Shown: one piece after another, positions 1-6,024 of the stretch
How the letters are laid out: every line of letters starts with the position of its first letter
How positions within the stretch are numbered: the first letter of the stretch is position 1
From: an uncultured Methanomethylovorans sp.
GTDB lineage: Archaea; Halobacteriota; Methanosarcinia; Methanosarcinales; Methanosarcinaceae
Direction of reading: 5' to 3'
DNA length: 7,239 nucleotides
Assembly (NCBI GenBank): GCA_937968035.1
Contig: CALBTS010000347.1
Location: 1 to 7,239 of the forward strand
Program-made: the position numbers and the translations under genes
The notes under the pieces: generated by a model
Seen by the model: only the letters and a program-made list of their open reading frames with translations
The model's database searches: none
Told to the model about the DNA's origin: nothing

Positions 1-95
1 CGGTGGCGCGTGTTTTTGCACTCGTGGTGCGATGCAGGATTATGCTGTTATTACTATATTCTCGCGTTGGCAAAAACCGTGACACCAAGGGGAGT

Positions 96-113
96 GCCCC
101 GCGGGAGCGGGGC
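96..113. other. GGGA-loop hairpin in repeat copy 1
   Basis: A perfect 7-bp stem, GCCCCGC at 96-102 and GCGGGGC at 107-113, closes a GGGA loop. The equivalent hairpin in copy 2 (5870-5887) keeps the loop but has a different, equally perfect stem, so paired bases have changed together. Confidence 0.8.
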
Positions 114-117
114 CGGC

Positions 118-220
118 CGGCTGGTTTTTGCCCGGCGGCTTCTGCCGCAAAGCCGGGCCGAAAAAGCACCAACTGGTTTTGGTGTGCCAGTCTGGCGGAC
201 CGGCGCGCAAAAACCAGCCG
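118..220. other. Large branched hairpin in centre of repeat copy 1
   Basis: Perfect 14-bp arms at 118-131 and 207-220 (core GGTTTTTGC with GCAAAAACC) enclose 75 bases. Within these are smaller hairpins, including CCCGGC with GCCGGG near 131-157 and CACCAA with TTGGTG near 167-184. The element GGTTTTTGCC at 123-132 is also a perfect complement of GGCAAAAACC at 69-78, so two mutually exclusive folds are possible. Copy 2 has an unrelated, shorter branch in the same place. Confidence 0.75.
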
Positions 221-308
221 AAGCCAATGACATATACCGACCTGTTAGCTGTAGGGCTCTTTATTATTCTTATTGGTTCTCTTTGAAAATTAATGGTACG
301 CGGGATGG

Positions 309-378
309 GCTGGAAGGCTCTTCACGCAAACAATAAGGCGGTCTTTGAAAGGGCTGTTTGCGGGAAGTGCCTGACAGC
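309..378. other. Long hairpin downstream of the TonB-receptor operon
   Basis: Arms at 309-332 and 355-378 pair at 20 of 24 positions, including an unbroken 8 bp (CGCAAACA with TGTTTGCG), around a 22-base loop. It lies about 86-155 bp beyond the receptor stop codon and could end or protect the minus-strand transcript. No U-tract follows on the minus strand, so it is not a canonical intrinsic terminator. Its sequence is related, in permuted order, to the hairpin at 5639-5696. Confidence 0.6.
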
Positions 379-400
379 GAAGGGAAGTTCCTTTTTATCG

Positions 401-412
401 AATTTGACTAGT
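401..412. repeat. 12-bp direct repeat AATTTGACTAGT, left copy
   Basis: Exact copy of 5434-5445. The pair brackets the four-gene operon, with this copy 51 bp past the receptor stop codon. A 12-bp match in 7 kb of AT-rich DNA can arise by chance, so only the position makes it notable. Confidence 0.4.
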
Positions 413-463
413 TTTTGTTACTATCAAAGACTTGCGATAAATGCTATATTCAATTACTGGTAT

Positions 464-2857
464 CTAGAACTTAAAACTATAATTTATCGTTGGCATGATT
501 GGAAAAAGACTCTTCTGGAAAACTTTCATTTGGGGAGTTTCTCCATTTGAAGATGAGCTGTTTTCGGGATAATCAATGTAATAATAATGAGGATTCTGCC
601 GGTTGTAAAAATTATAAATATTCAATGACCATGTTCTGGTCCCTCTTTTCTTTTCCTTGTAGAAATTTATTCCAACATCCAGCCTGTGATAATCCCTCAT
701 TCGGAATCCATTTTTACCTTCATAGAGGTAAGCATCAAAATCATAAGAATATATGCTTCCAGTATTATTGAAATACTCTTTTGTGGTAATGGCTTTATAT
801 TTTCCGGTTGCTAGAGTGATAGGAAGCCCAGAGCCATAAACCCAGGTAGCCGAAATATCAATATTATCTTTCAGCTTTCTTTTAAGAACAACCGAAAGGT
901 TATGCCTCCGGTCAAAGATATATGGGTATTTCAAGCTCCGATTGATGTTTTCAAATTGTCTGTTGGAACTTGATAATGAGTAAGAAATCCAACCAGTTGT
1001 ATTGCCGGTTGCTTTCTGCAGGAGGATTTCAATACCTCTTGAATCTCCCATGCCGTTCTTTTCAATTTTGTCTTCCCAAAAAGCTGTTCCTGAGAAGAAA
1101 GCAGCCCCTTCTTTGAAAGTAACAAGATCACTCATTTTCTTAATATATCCTTCAACCGTTATATTGATCCCAATATTCTCAATCGATTTCGTTATTCCAA
1201 CTGCAACCTGATTCGATTTTTCAGGCGGGATACCTGAAGTACTAGGCATCCACAAATCAGAAGTTAAGCCTAACCCTGAGTTTGTAAGCAGGTGAATATA
1301 TTGTTGCATCTTACTGTATGAAGCCGAGATGGCGAAAAGGTTACCGACTTCTACCTTTGCAGATAATCTTGGCTCAAAAGATTGATAGAATTTCAATTCT
1401 GTGTTGTAACCACTCCATCTAAGGCCAAGATTTAGACTTAGGAAATCTAGAGGGTCTATTTCGTTCTCGACATAAATGAAACTTTCAAATGCGTTTATCC
1501 GAGGATAATCAATCATGTCCTCATTGTCACTAACACCATCGTTATTTGATTGATAGGTAAACTTACCTGGATTGAAGCTGTGATAAACTCCACCTCCCCC
1601 AAACTTGAACTTGAGAATGCTAAATGGTGAATACTCATAAGCGGAATTGAGAGTAAAGTCATTTATACCAGAGTAGTATTCTGATTTATAAGTTTCCGAT
1701 ATATTGTTTACAGCATCTTTATAGTCGTAGTTAAACATACTTATGTTTCGATAGTTTGTATACCCTAAACTAAACTCACCAAATAATGCAGGGCCAAAGA
1801 CATGAGTCCACCTGCTTGAGAAAAGCGCATTGCCCCATCTGATTATGTTTTTAGCATCTGTTTCAGAGGAGCTCTTTTTTTCATGAAAATTGGTGCTGTA
1901 AGCATCACGTCCAAAATAAAAACTTAAGAACATTTTGTCTTTGGAAGTGATTTCATAATTAGTCTTAATTATGTTATCATAAAAATTGTATCCGACAGAC
2001 CCACCATCCAAAGCTATTGAGCTCAAAGGCAACATGAATATATCGGGCCAGAATCTTCTGAAGGAGAACAGAAAGGATGATTTTTCTTTTTTAATAGGCC
2101 CTTCCAATAAAACACCGGTCGATAATAAACCCAGCGAGAGGTTGCCATGCGTTGAATATTTGTTGCCATCTTTTACCCTTATATCCACTACTGATGAAAG
2201 TCGACTCCCGTATCTTGCAGGAAATGCTCCCTTGAAGAGTTTAATGTCCTTCAACGCCTCAGTTTCAAACACTGATAGATAATTGCCAAGGTGATTAACA
2301 TGGTATAATGTAACACCATCAAGTAAGAACAAATTTTGGTCAGGGCTGCCTCCTCTGACGTTGAGGCCACTTTGTCCTTCGGAACCAGAAGCAATACCGG
2401 GTAAAAGTTGAAGGCTTTTAATTGCATCCCGTTCAACAAATGACGGTAATACTTTAAAATCTGAAATCAGAACATGAAGGAGACTCATCTGTTCCCGGCC
2501 AGCAATTTGTGATATATTCGCAACTACTGATACCTCTTCTAGTGTGACTCCAGCTTGAAGCCAGACTACTATTGTTGTGTCACTTTTAGTATTTAGCCTT
2601 ACTGTATCGGTTCGATAACCTATAAAACTGATGATTAGGGAGTCATTTGTTCCTTGTTTAATCTTTGTAGTAAAGTACCCGAAGTTATTAGTAGAAGTGA
2701 TATAGTTGTTTCCAGGGCATGAGATATATGCTCCAATCAATGGTTCGGCTGAATCGGAATCCTTAACAAAGCCACTTACTAATACTTCTTGGGCTAAGGA
2801 CGTTTCATCGAAGAAAAACAAGGCAGCAATGAGATAACAAATGTTTTTGAGTCTCAT
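464..2857 (-). CDS. TonB-dependent receptor with carboxypeptidase-regulatory-like N-terminal domain
   Basis: Outer-membrane gated channel that would bind an extracellular ligand and import it using TonB/ExbBD energy. The 797-residue protein starts with a signal peptide (cleavage near A22, in SLAQ). Residues about 27-100 form a CarboxypepD_reg-like beta domain (GFVKDSDSAEPLIGAYI, then NNFGYF and ISFIGY). A plug domain follows at about 125-232, with LLPGI, the NVRGGSPDQN motif at 166-175, LLDGVTLYHVNH, and FPARYGSRLSSVVDIRV. Residues 236-797 are the beta-barrel, ending in NYSFKF with the terminal Phe expected for barrel assembly. ATG at 2857 is preferred. A TTG at 2863 would overlap the upstream TGA and adds only two residues before the same signal peptide. 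It is the last gene of the operon, 2 bp after the DUF4249 gene, so translation is probably coupled. The substrate cannot be read from sequence. Family assignment is very secure. Confidence 0.95.
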   Translation of the reverse strand: MRLKNICYLIAALFFFDETSLAQEVLVSGFVKDSDSAEPLIGAYISCPGNNYITSTNNFGYFTTKIKQGTNDSLIISFIGYRTDTVRLNTKSDTTIVVWLQAGVTLEEVSVVANISQIAGREQMSLLHVLISDFKVLPSFVERDAIKSLQLLPGIASGSEGQSGLNVRGGSPDQNLFLLDGVTLYHVNHLGNYLSVFETEALKDIKLFKGAFPARYGSRLSSVVDIRVKDGNKYSTHGNLSLGLLSTGVLLEGPIKKEKSSFLFSFRRFWPDIFMLPLSSIALDGGSVGYNFYDNIIKTNYEITSKDKMFLSFYFGRDAYSTNFHEKKSSSETDAKNIIRWGNALFSSRWTHVFGPALFGEFSLGYTNYRNISMFNYDYKDAVNNISETYKSEYYSGINDFTLNSAYEYSPFSILKFKFGGGGVYHSFNPGKFTYQSNNDGVSDNEDMIDYPRINAFESFIYVENEIDPLDFLSLNLGLRWSGYNTELKFYQSFEPRLSAKVEVGNLFAISASYSKMQQYIHLLTNSGLGLTSDLWMPSTSGIPPEKSNQVAVGITKSIENIGINITVEGYIKKMSDLVTFKEGAAFFSGTAFWEDKIEKNGMGDSRGIEILLQKATGNTTGWISYSLSSSNRQFENINRSLKYPYIFDRRHNLSVVLKRKLKDNIDISATWVYGSGLPITLATGKYKAITTKEYFNNTGSIYSYDFDAYLYEGKNGFRMRDYHRLDVGINFYKEKKRGTRTWSLNIYNFYNRQNPHYYYIDYPENSSSSNGETPQMKVFQKSLFPIMPTINYSFKF

Positions 2858-2859
2858 CT

Positions 2860-3711
2860 TCAATAGGTTATTACGGTATTAACGGAATATCCTGCAAAAA
2901 TGCCAAATCCTCCCTTAACATTTGAGAATAATGTTACTGGCTCCATCGGGTTAGCTAAGTCCGGAAATTGTGCAAATGAATGTCTGATCCAGGATTTACG
3001 GTATTTGTAAAACGTTTCACTAACCGACAACAGGCGCATCTCTTTTCTGTTACCAATTAAAGTGCTACTGGTTCTAAGTTTAAGGATGTATTGTATACCG
3101 TTAATGAGTTCATCGGAGAATATGCATAGTCCACTATAGTATTCTTCATCACCCTCATTTTTTATTACTTTTTCGTTATCACCATTTAACCTTATAAGTT
3201 CAAATTCATCTTCATCATTAAAGCGCAGTACATTAACTTCATAGAAGTTGCGATGTGAGCTATTGTCTGCAAAAAACAGTTGCATTTTGTAATAGTAACT
3301 GCCTTCAGAATCTGTATATGGATCGGGATCATAAAAAACACTATCCAGAAGAGTAACTGCTGGTGCTGAATCTTCAGCTTCAACCAGATCGTACCCGGAT
3401 GCTGCGGCAGTAATTTTATACTTTACTCCTGCACGTGCAACCATTGTATCATGTGAGTAAAATCCATCGACAATATGATTGAGACTGCCCAGGTAAATGT
3501 CATTAGCATATAGCCTGATATCTCCATTTTTTATTACTGTTGTATCTTCCGCCAATATATTCTGCGAATGACTTAAATGAACAATAAAATTGTCGCCGGT
3601 TGAAAAAAAACAGTTGACAACGAGTTTATCTGGAGGATCCGGTAAATCAATTTCAATGACTTTGGTGCATGATGCCAGCAGAAGTATTATGATGATGGCT
3701 TTATACTTCAT
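2860..3711 (-). CDS. DUF4249-type lipoprotein, partner of TonB-dependent receptor
   Basis: A 283-residue protein with a short hydrophobic leader and lipobox LASC (lipidated Cys15), so it is anchored to an envelope membrane. The mature start, TKVIEIDLPDPPDKLVVNCFF, followed by a beta-rich body and the ending GIFAGYSVNTVITY, is typical of the DUF4249 family. That family is commonly found in Bacteroidota directly beside a TonB-dependent receptor, as here. Its role is unproven; by analogy with other receptor-associated lipoproteins it may capture or pass ligand to the receptor, which is inference. ATG at 3711 places Lys2 and the hydrophobic stretch correctly. It begins 15 bp after the beta-barrel gene and ends 2 bp before the receptor start. 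Family call rests on sequence pattern and gene order, not on a profile search. Confidence 0.88.
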   Translation of the reverse strand: MKYKAIIIILLLASCTKVIEIDLPDPPDKLVVNCFFSTGDNFIVHLSHSQNILAEDTTVIKNGDIRLYANDIYLGSLNHIVDGFYSHDTMVARAGVKYKITAAASGYDLVEAEDSAPAVTLLDSVFYDPDPYTDSEGSYYYKMQLFFADNSSHRNFYEVNVLRFNDEDEFELIRLNGDNEKVIKNEGDEEYYSGLCIFSDELINGIQYILKLRTSSTLIGNRKEMRLLSVSETFYKYRKSWIRHSFAQFPDLANPMEPVTLFSNVKGGFGIFAGYSVNTVITY

Positions 3712-3726
3712 ATCTCATAGCAGAGG

Positions 3727-4290
3727 TTAGAAAATATAGCTAAAATTTGCTCCACAGAAGGCTCCGATTCTTTGTTTGTCAGTTAATGGGTTTCTTTCCT
3801 GCGGGAGCCAGGTAAGTCCTGGTCTGACTGAAAACTTGATATTATTTGATATTAGATAAGAAATACCTGTACTCAGCGAGATTGCCAAAGTCTTGTACAA
3901 TTCTAAATCGGTAGATGTTGAGAGTGAATATGCATCGACAAGAAAATATCCTGGCCGTAATGATAGATCAAGTTTGATTTTTGGAACGGCGTTAAATCCA
4001 AATGATCTCCTTAATTCAATTTCAATGAGAAAATGTTTGGCTTCAGTAATGCTGGATTTTGTCTTAAAATAATTAGCATTGATTCCTGTATACCATTTCT
4101 CATTCAGGTTTATACCACCACCAACCTCAAGAGCTGGTGGATGATTGTCATGTGTAGTTGTAATGAGAAGCTCTGAGTTAAATTTCAGGCCTATTGTTAC
4201 TTCAGGCTTTACCTGGGATTGCGCGGGCATGCTTAATAGAATAATGGCAGCTCCAAGAATTATTCTCTTAATAGATAGTATTGGATTCAT
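3727..4290 (-). CDS. Small outer-membrane beta-barrel-like protein
   Basis: A 187-residue protein with an N-terminal signal peptide (MNPILSIKRIILGAAIILL, cleavage near AQSQ at 23-26). It continues as short alternating hydrophobic and polar strands, such as VTIGLKFNSELLIT, IEIELRRSFGF, LDLSLRPGYFL and IKFSVRPGLTW, and ends in FSYIF with a terminal Phe. This fits the small 8- to 10-stranded barrels common in Bacteroidota. The ATG at 4290 is chosen because it opens the signal peptide and follows an A-rich leader. Extending upstream to 4365 would add 25 residues before the signal peptide and overlap the preceding gene. It is second in the operon, 64 bp after the lipoprotein gene. Function is unknown; a periplasm-facing or surface accessory of the receptor is a guess. 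Confidence 0.75.
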   Translation of the reverse strand: MNPILSIKRIILGAAIILLSMPAQSQVKPEVTIGLKFNSELLITTTHDNHPPALEVGGGINLNEKWYTGINANYFKTKSSITEAKHFLIEIELRRSFGFNAVPKIKLDLSLRPGYFLVDAYSLSTSTDLELYKTLAISLSTGISYLISNNIKFSVRPGLTWLPQERNPLTDKQRIGAFCGANFSYIF

Positions 4291-4354
4291 ATTCGTAGGT
4301 TTTATGTTTTGAAAAAAACTGAAACTCATGTACTTGACAATAGTGACCCAATAA

Positions 4355-5338
4355 TTAATGATCACACCCCGGCGAATGGCAACAAATACTTAAGCTGAGA
4401 GCATAATTATAAAAAGGGGCACAATCGCATGATGCGTAGAAATCAGAGTTAAGGTAAAGGTAAGTCAACCTTCTGGTCCTTGCATAGGGTCGAACTTCTA
4501 AATCTCCTGGTGTTGATCTTTCTTCATCTATGCCATCAAATGTTCCTGATGTCACGTTGTTTGCCCATGTACTTTCTCCTGTATTTGTATGAAAACCCAT
4601 GACCAAATTGCTATAAATATACATGTCCCAGAAAGTAAAAACCTGTTCCATGCGAATAGTAACAGTGTTGTAGATGCCAATCGTATAGTACCTTACTCTT
4701 AGCCAGATATAATCGCCCGGCCAACCAAATAATGGGAAAGAACTGGCAATATCCCTTCCTCCACAATAGGTTCCTTTTGTTTCTGCTCCTCCTTTCTCAA
4801 TTATTGAGAAGATATCGTCAGTAAAATCATATTCGGTTGTAATACTGGCAGAAGTCCCTGCTTCGCTTTTGGTATCAATAATCTCATTAGCGTAGGAAAC
4901 ATAAACCTTTTCCTTATTAAAATCTATTGTGAATTTATTTGCACCAATTATGATTTCCGAATTGCAGTTAAGGAGGGTGGCAAACAGATTATCCGTTTTT
5001 TCTTTGACATTCTTAAAACTCGGTGATCTTCTAAAGGAGTTGAAGCCGTAGTGATTTTCCCACTCATCAAAGTTCTCATCTCCTACTGAGTTTAAAAAGT
5101 CTATACATTTTTGGAAATTTTCTTCAGAGCTGAATACTAAGGTGTTATCCTTTACACTCATTGGAATTGCAGCTTTACTGATAATTTCATCAAACGAATT
5201 GACAAGGATGGTTTGATTTTGGGTTAAATCATCAGTTTGCCGGCTACAAGACCCCATAAAGAGAACTGATCCTAAGAAAGTCAAATAGCCGCATAATAAT
5301 AAAGTGCGCCTAGGTGAATTTTTGTTCGTCTTTTTCAT
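4355..5338 (-). CDS. Unrecognised secreted lipoprotein with Cys-rich C-terminus
   Basis: A 327-residue protein that I do not recognise. The leader has basic residues (including RR at 10-11), a hydrophobic core and lipobox MGSC with Cys31. Residues about 60-104 contain TLVFSSEENFQKCIDFLNS and a DEWENHYGF stretch, resembling an N-terminal helical segment seen on assorted Bacteroidota lipoproteins. The middle (about 190-300) is rich in Tyr, Trp and Gly and looks beta-stranded. The tail has five cysteines at 304, 306, 319, 320 and 325, plus Cys192, suggesting disulfides or metal binding. ATG at 5338 (MKKTNKN) is chosen because it directly precedes the leader and follows an A-rich stretch; an upstream ATG at 5422 gives 28 residues of unlikely sequence. 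It is first in the operon, so its expression leads that of the barrel, DUF4249 and receptor genes. It might be a ligand-binding or processing protein for the receptor; this is inference. Confidence 0.8.
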   Translation of the reverse strand: MKKTNKNSPRRTLLLCGYLTFLGSVLFMGSCSRQTDDLTQNQTILVNSFDEIISKAAIPMSVKDNTLVFSSEENFQKCIDFLNSVGDENFDEWENHYGFNSFRRSPSFKNVKEKTDNLFATLLNCNSEIIIGANKFTIDFNKEKVYVSYANEIIDTKSEAGTSASITTEYDFTDDIFSIIEKGGAETKGTYCGGRDIASSFPLFGWPGDYIWLRVRYYTIGIYNTVTIRMEQVFTFWDMYIYSNLVMGFHTNTGESTWANNVTSGTFDGIDEERSTPGDLEVRPYARTRRLTYLYLNSDFYASCDCAPFYNYALSLSICCHSPGCDH

Positions 5339-5433
5339 AATTTTGCGTTTTTGGGCATAGCCCGTTTTACTTAATTTTAATTTGGAGTAGCAGTACCAGA
5401 ATACTGCTATTCCTTTATACATGAGTTTCAGTT

Positions 5434-5445
5434 AATTTGACTAGT
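5434..5445. repeat. 12-bp direct repeat AATTTGACTAGT, right copy
   Basis: Exact match to 401-412, 96 bp upstream of the first operon start codon. Together the two copies bracket the operon. It lies just downstream of the candidate promoter and would fall inside the transcribed leader. Confidence 0.4.
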
Positions 5446-5463
5446 ATTGCAACTTTACTTATG

Positions 5464-5499
5464 TAAATATAGAAAAATTATTGAATTATCAAGCAAATA
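5464..5499 (-). promoter_or_regulatory. Candidate Bacteroidota-type promoter for the uptake operon
   Basis: Read on the minus strand, TATTTG (5499-5494) is followed after 22 bases by TATATTTA (5471-5464). This approximates the Bacteroidota primary-sigma pattern of a -33 TTTG and a -7 TAnnTTTG, with the last base of the -7 element differing and spacing slightly long. Transcription would begin near 5456, giving a leader of about 118 nt before the ATG at 5338. The sequence is AT-rich, so chance matches are possible. Confidence 0.35.
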
Positions 5500-5638
5500 C
5501 TATAATAATTAAAGATTAAAGTTTGTATACCGATAGATCATGTTGAAAAACGATAAAATCATGGCATGCCTGGTAAAGCAATATTGGAGTATCCTTCAAC
5601 TTATCATTGTCCAATTCAAATTAGCAGTATAGGATAAA

Positions 5639-5696
5639 AAGCAAGTGTTTTGCAGCGAAGGGATGGTAGCGGGGACGGGCTGCAAATCTCTTGCTT
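5639..5696 (-). terminator. Hairpin with T-run, possible minus-strand terminator before the operon
   Basis: Arms at 5639-5656 and 5679-5696 pair at 16 of 18 positions (AAGCAAG and TTTGCAGC blocks) around a 22-base loop. On the minus strand the stem runs directly into TTTTTAT (5640-5634). It could stop transcripts arriving from the gene in cassette 2 and so insulate the operon promoter, which lies further along. The long loop is atypical of intrinsic terminators. The core GGGATGGTAGCGG also looks like repeat-derived sequence. Confidence 0.4.
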
Positions 5697-5869
5697 GTAC
5701 GATGGCTTTAATTTATTAATCAACTTAGCCTTACAGCTAACGTTCGGCGGTATGTGGCGTTGGCGCAGAGTCGCGGTGGCGCGTGTTTTTGCACTCGTGG
5801 TGCGATGCAGGAATATGATGTTATTTGTTTATTCTCGCGTTGGCAAAAACCGTGACACTACAAGGGGGT

Positions 5870-5887
5870 CCCCGGCGGGAGCCGGGG
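5870..5887. other. GGGA-loop hairpin in repeat copy 2
   Basis: A perfect 7-bp stem, CCCCGGC (5870-5876) with GCCGGGG (5881-5887), closes a GGGA loop. It is the positional counterpart of 96-113 in copy 1; stem bases differ but pairing is kept. Confidence 0.8.
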
Positions 5888-5891
5888 CAGG

Positions 5892-5946
5892 CCGCACCGC
5901 CGACCACTAAGCCGTCTTCTTTAGCCATAAAATTCTAGCGGTGCGG
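5892..5946. other. Central hairpin branch of repeat copy 2
   Basis: Perfect 9-bp stem CCGCACCGC (5892-5900) with GCGGTGCGG (5938-5946) around a 37-base loop that holds a weak CTAA/TTAG sub-stem. It occupies the position of the much larger 118-220 branch in copy 1 but shares no obvious sequence with it. Confidence 0.7.
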
Positions 5947-6024
5947 AGCGCCAATGACATATACCGACCTGTTAGGCACAGGCATTTTTGGTCAATTATT
6001 TATCATAATGTTCAAATTGAGATT

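Larger units (their letters stand above)
1..250. repeat. attC-like palindromic repeat, copy 1 (5' end cut by window)
   Basis: GC-rich non-coding repeat whose first base aligns with position 5774 of copy 2, so about 39 bp of its left arm are missing. Bases 1-90 are nearly identical to 5774-5865, with only scattered changes around 40-56. The centre (about 91-222) differs from copy 2 in sequence but is again palindromic. The right end (223-248) matches copy 2 exactly, including an L-box-like CATATACCG and the terminal GTTAG core at 244-248. The outline (core, spacer, L box, variable stem, L box, spacer, core) is that of an integron attC site, but this copy would be about 290 bp, far above the roughly 57-141 bp usual for attC. 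Its core GTTAGCT departs at one base from the GTTRRRY consensus. I see no convincing coding capacity in it. Confidence 0.85.
5339..5734. other. Non-coding leader of the operon
   Basis: About 400 AT-rich bases between the first operon gene and repeat copy 2. They contain a candidate promoter (5464-5499), one copy of a 12-bp direct repeat (5434-5445), a strong hairpin (5639-5696) and the right end of the cassette 1 terminal inverted repeat (5727-5741). I see no convincing small gene on either strand. Confidence 0.6.
244..5741 (-). mobile_element. Putative cassette 1: four-gene uptake operon between attC-like sites
   Basis: This AT-rich segment lies between repeat copies 1 and 2. Its first 15 bases (244-258, starting GTTAGCTGTA) are complementary to its last 15 (5727-5741, ending TACAGCTAAC) at 14 of 15 positions. 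This sequence is private to the segment and is not shared with cassette 2. In integrons the leading TTRRRY of a cassette matches the RYYYAAC near its own end because both came from one attC in the excised circle, and the pattern here fits that. All four genes run on the minus strand with their 3' ends towards copy 1. At about 5.5 kb with four genes it is much larger than ordinary single-gene cassettes. Mobility is inference: no integrase or attI is in the window. Confidence 0.55.
5735..5977. repeat. attC-like palindromic repeat, copy 2 (complete)
   Basis: The complete copy, about 243 bp. It opens with AGCTAAC (5735-5741) and closes with GTTAGGC (5971-5977), which fits the attC cores RYYYAAC and GTTRRRY only partly on the left. 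Inner arms CGGTATGTGGCGTTGGCGC (5748-5766) and GCGCCAATGACATATACCG (5948-5966) pair at 16 of 19 positions and correspond to L boxes plus extension. Inside are GTTTTTGC (5785-5792) facing GCAAAAAC (5843-5850), a GGGA hairpin (5870-5887) and a terminal branch (5892-5946). No target-site duplication flanks it. The symmetry and GC content contrast with the AT-rich cassettes on both sides. Identification as an attC relative is structural inference. Confidence 0.85.

Noticed and set aside
3..336. Open frames across repeat copy 1 (and 5650-5910 across copy 2)
   Set aside because: They lie in GC-rich palindromic DNA, copy 1 and copy 2 do not preserve a common frame past the variable centre, and the peptides look like translated repeats.
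310..377. Canonical intrinsic terminator for the operon
   Set aside because: The stem is strong but no T-run follows on the minus strand; it is reported only as a hairpin.
1986..2282. Antisense or alternate-frame open frames inside the receptor gene (also 499-771, 1002-1211, 931-1131, 2251-2439)
   Set aside because: They overlap a strongly supported coding region and show no domain, leader or translation signal of their own.
2858..2863. TTG start at 2863 for the TonB-dependent receptor
   Set aside because: ATG at 2857 lies two codons downstream, opens the signal peptide and avoids overlapping the upstream stop codon.
4291..4365. Upstream start at 4365 for the small barrel protein
   Set aside because: It would put 25 residues ahead of a clear signal peptide and overlap the preceding gene.
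5735..5977. Repeat interpreted as a MITE or small insertion element
   Set aside because: No direct target duplication flanks copy 2: CAGCTAAC on the left and GTTAGGCACA on the right belong to different cassettes. The private complementarity lies between the two ends of each intervening segment, which a MITE would not produce.
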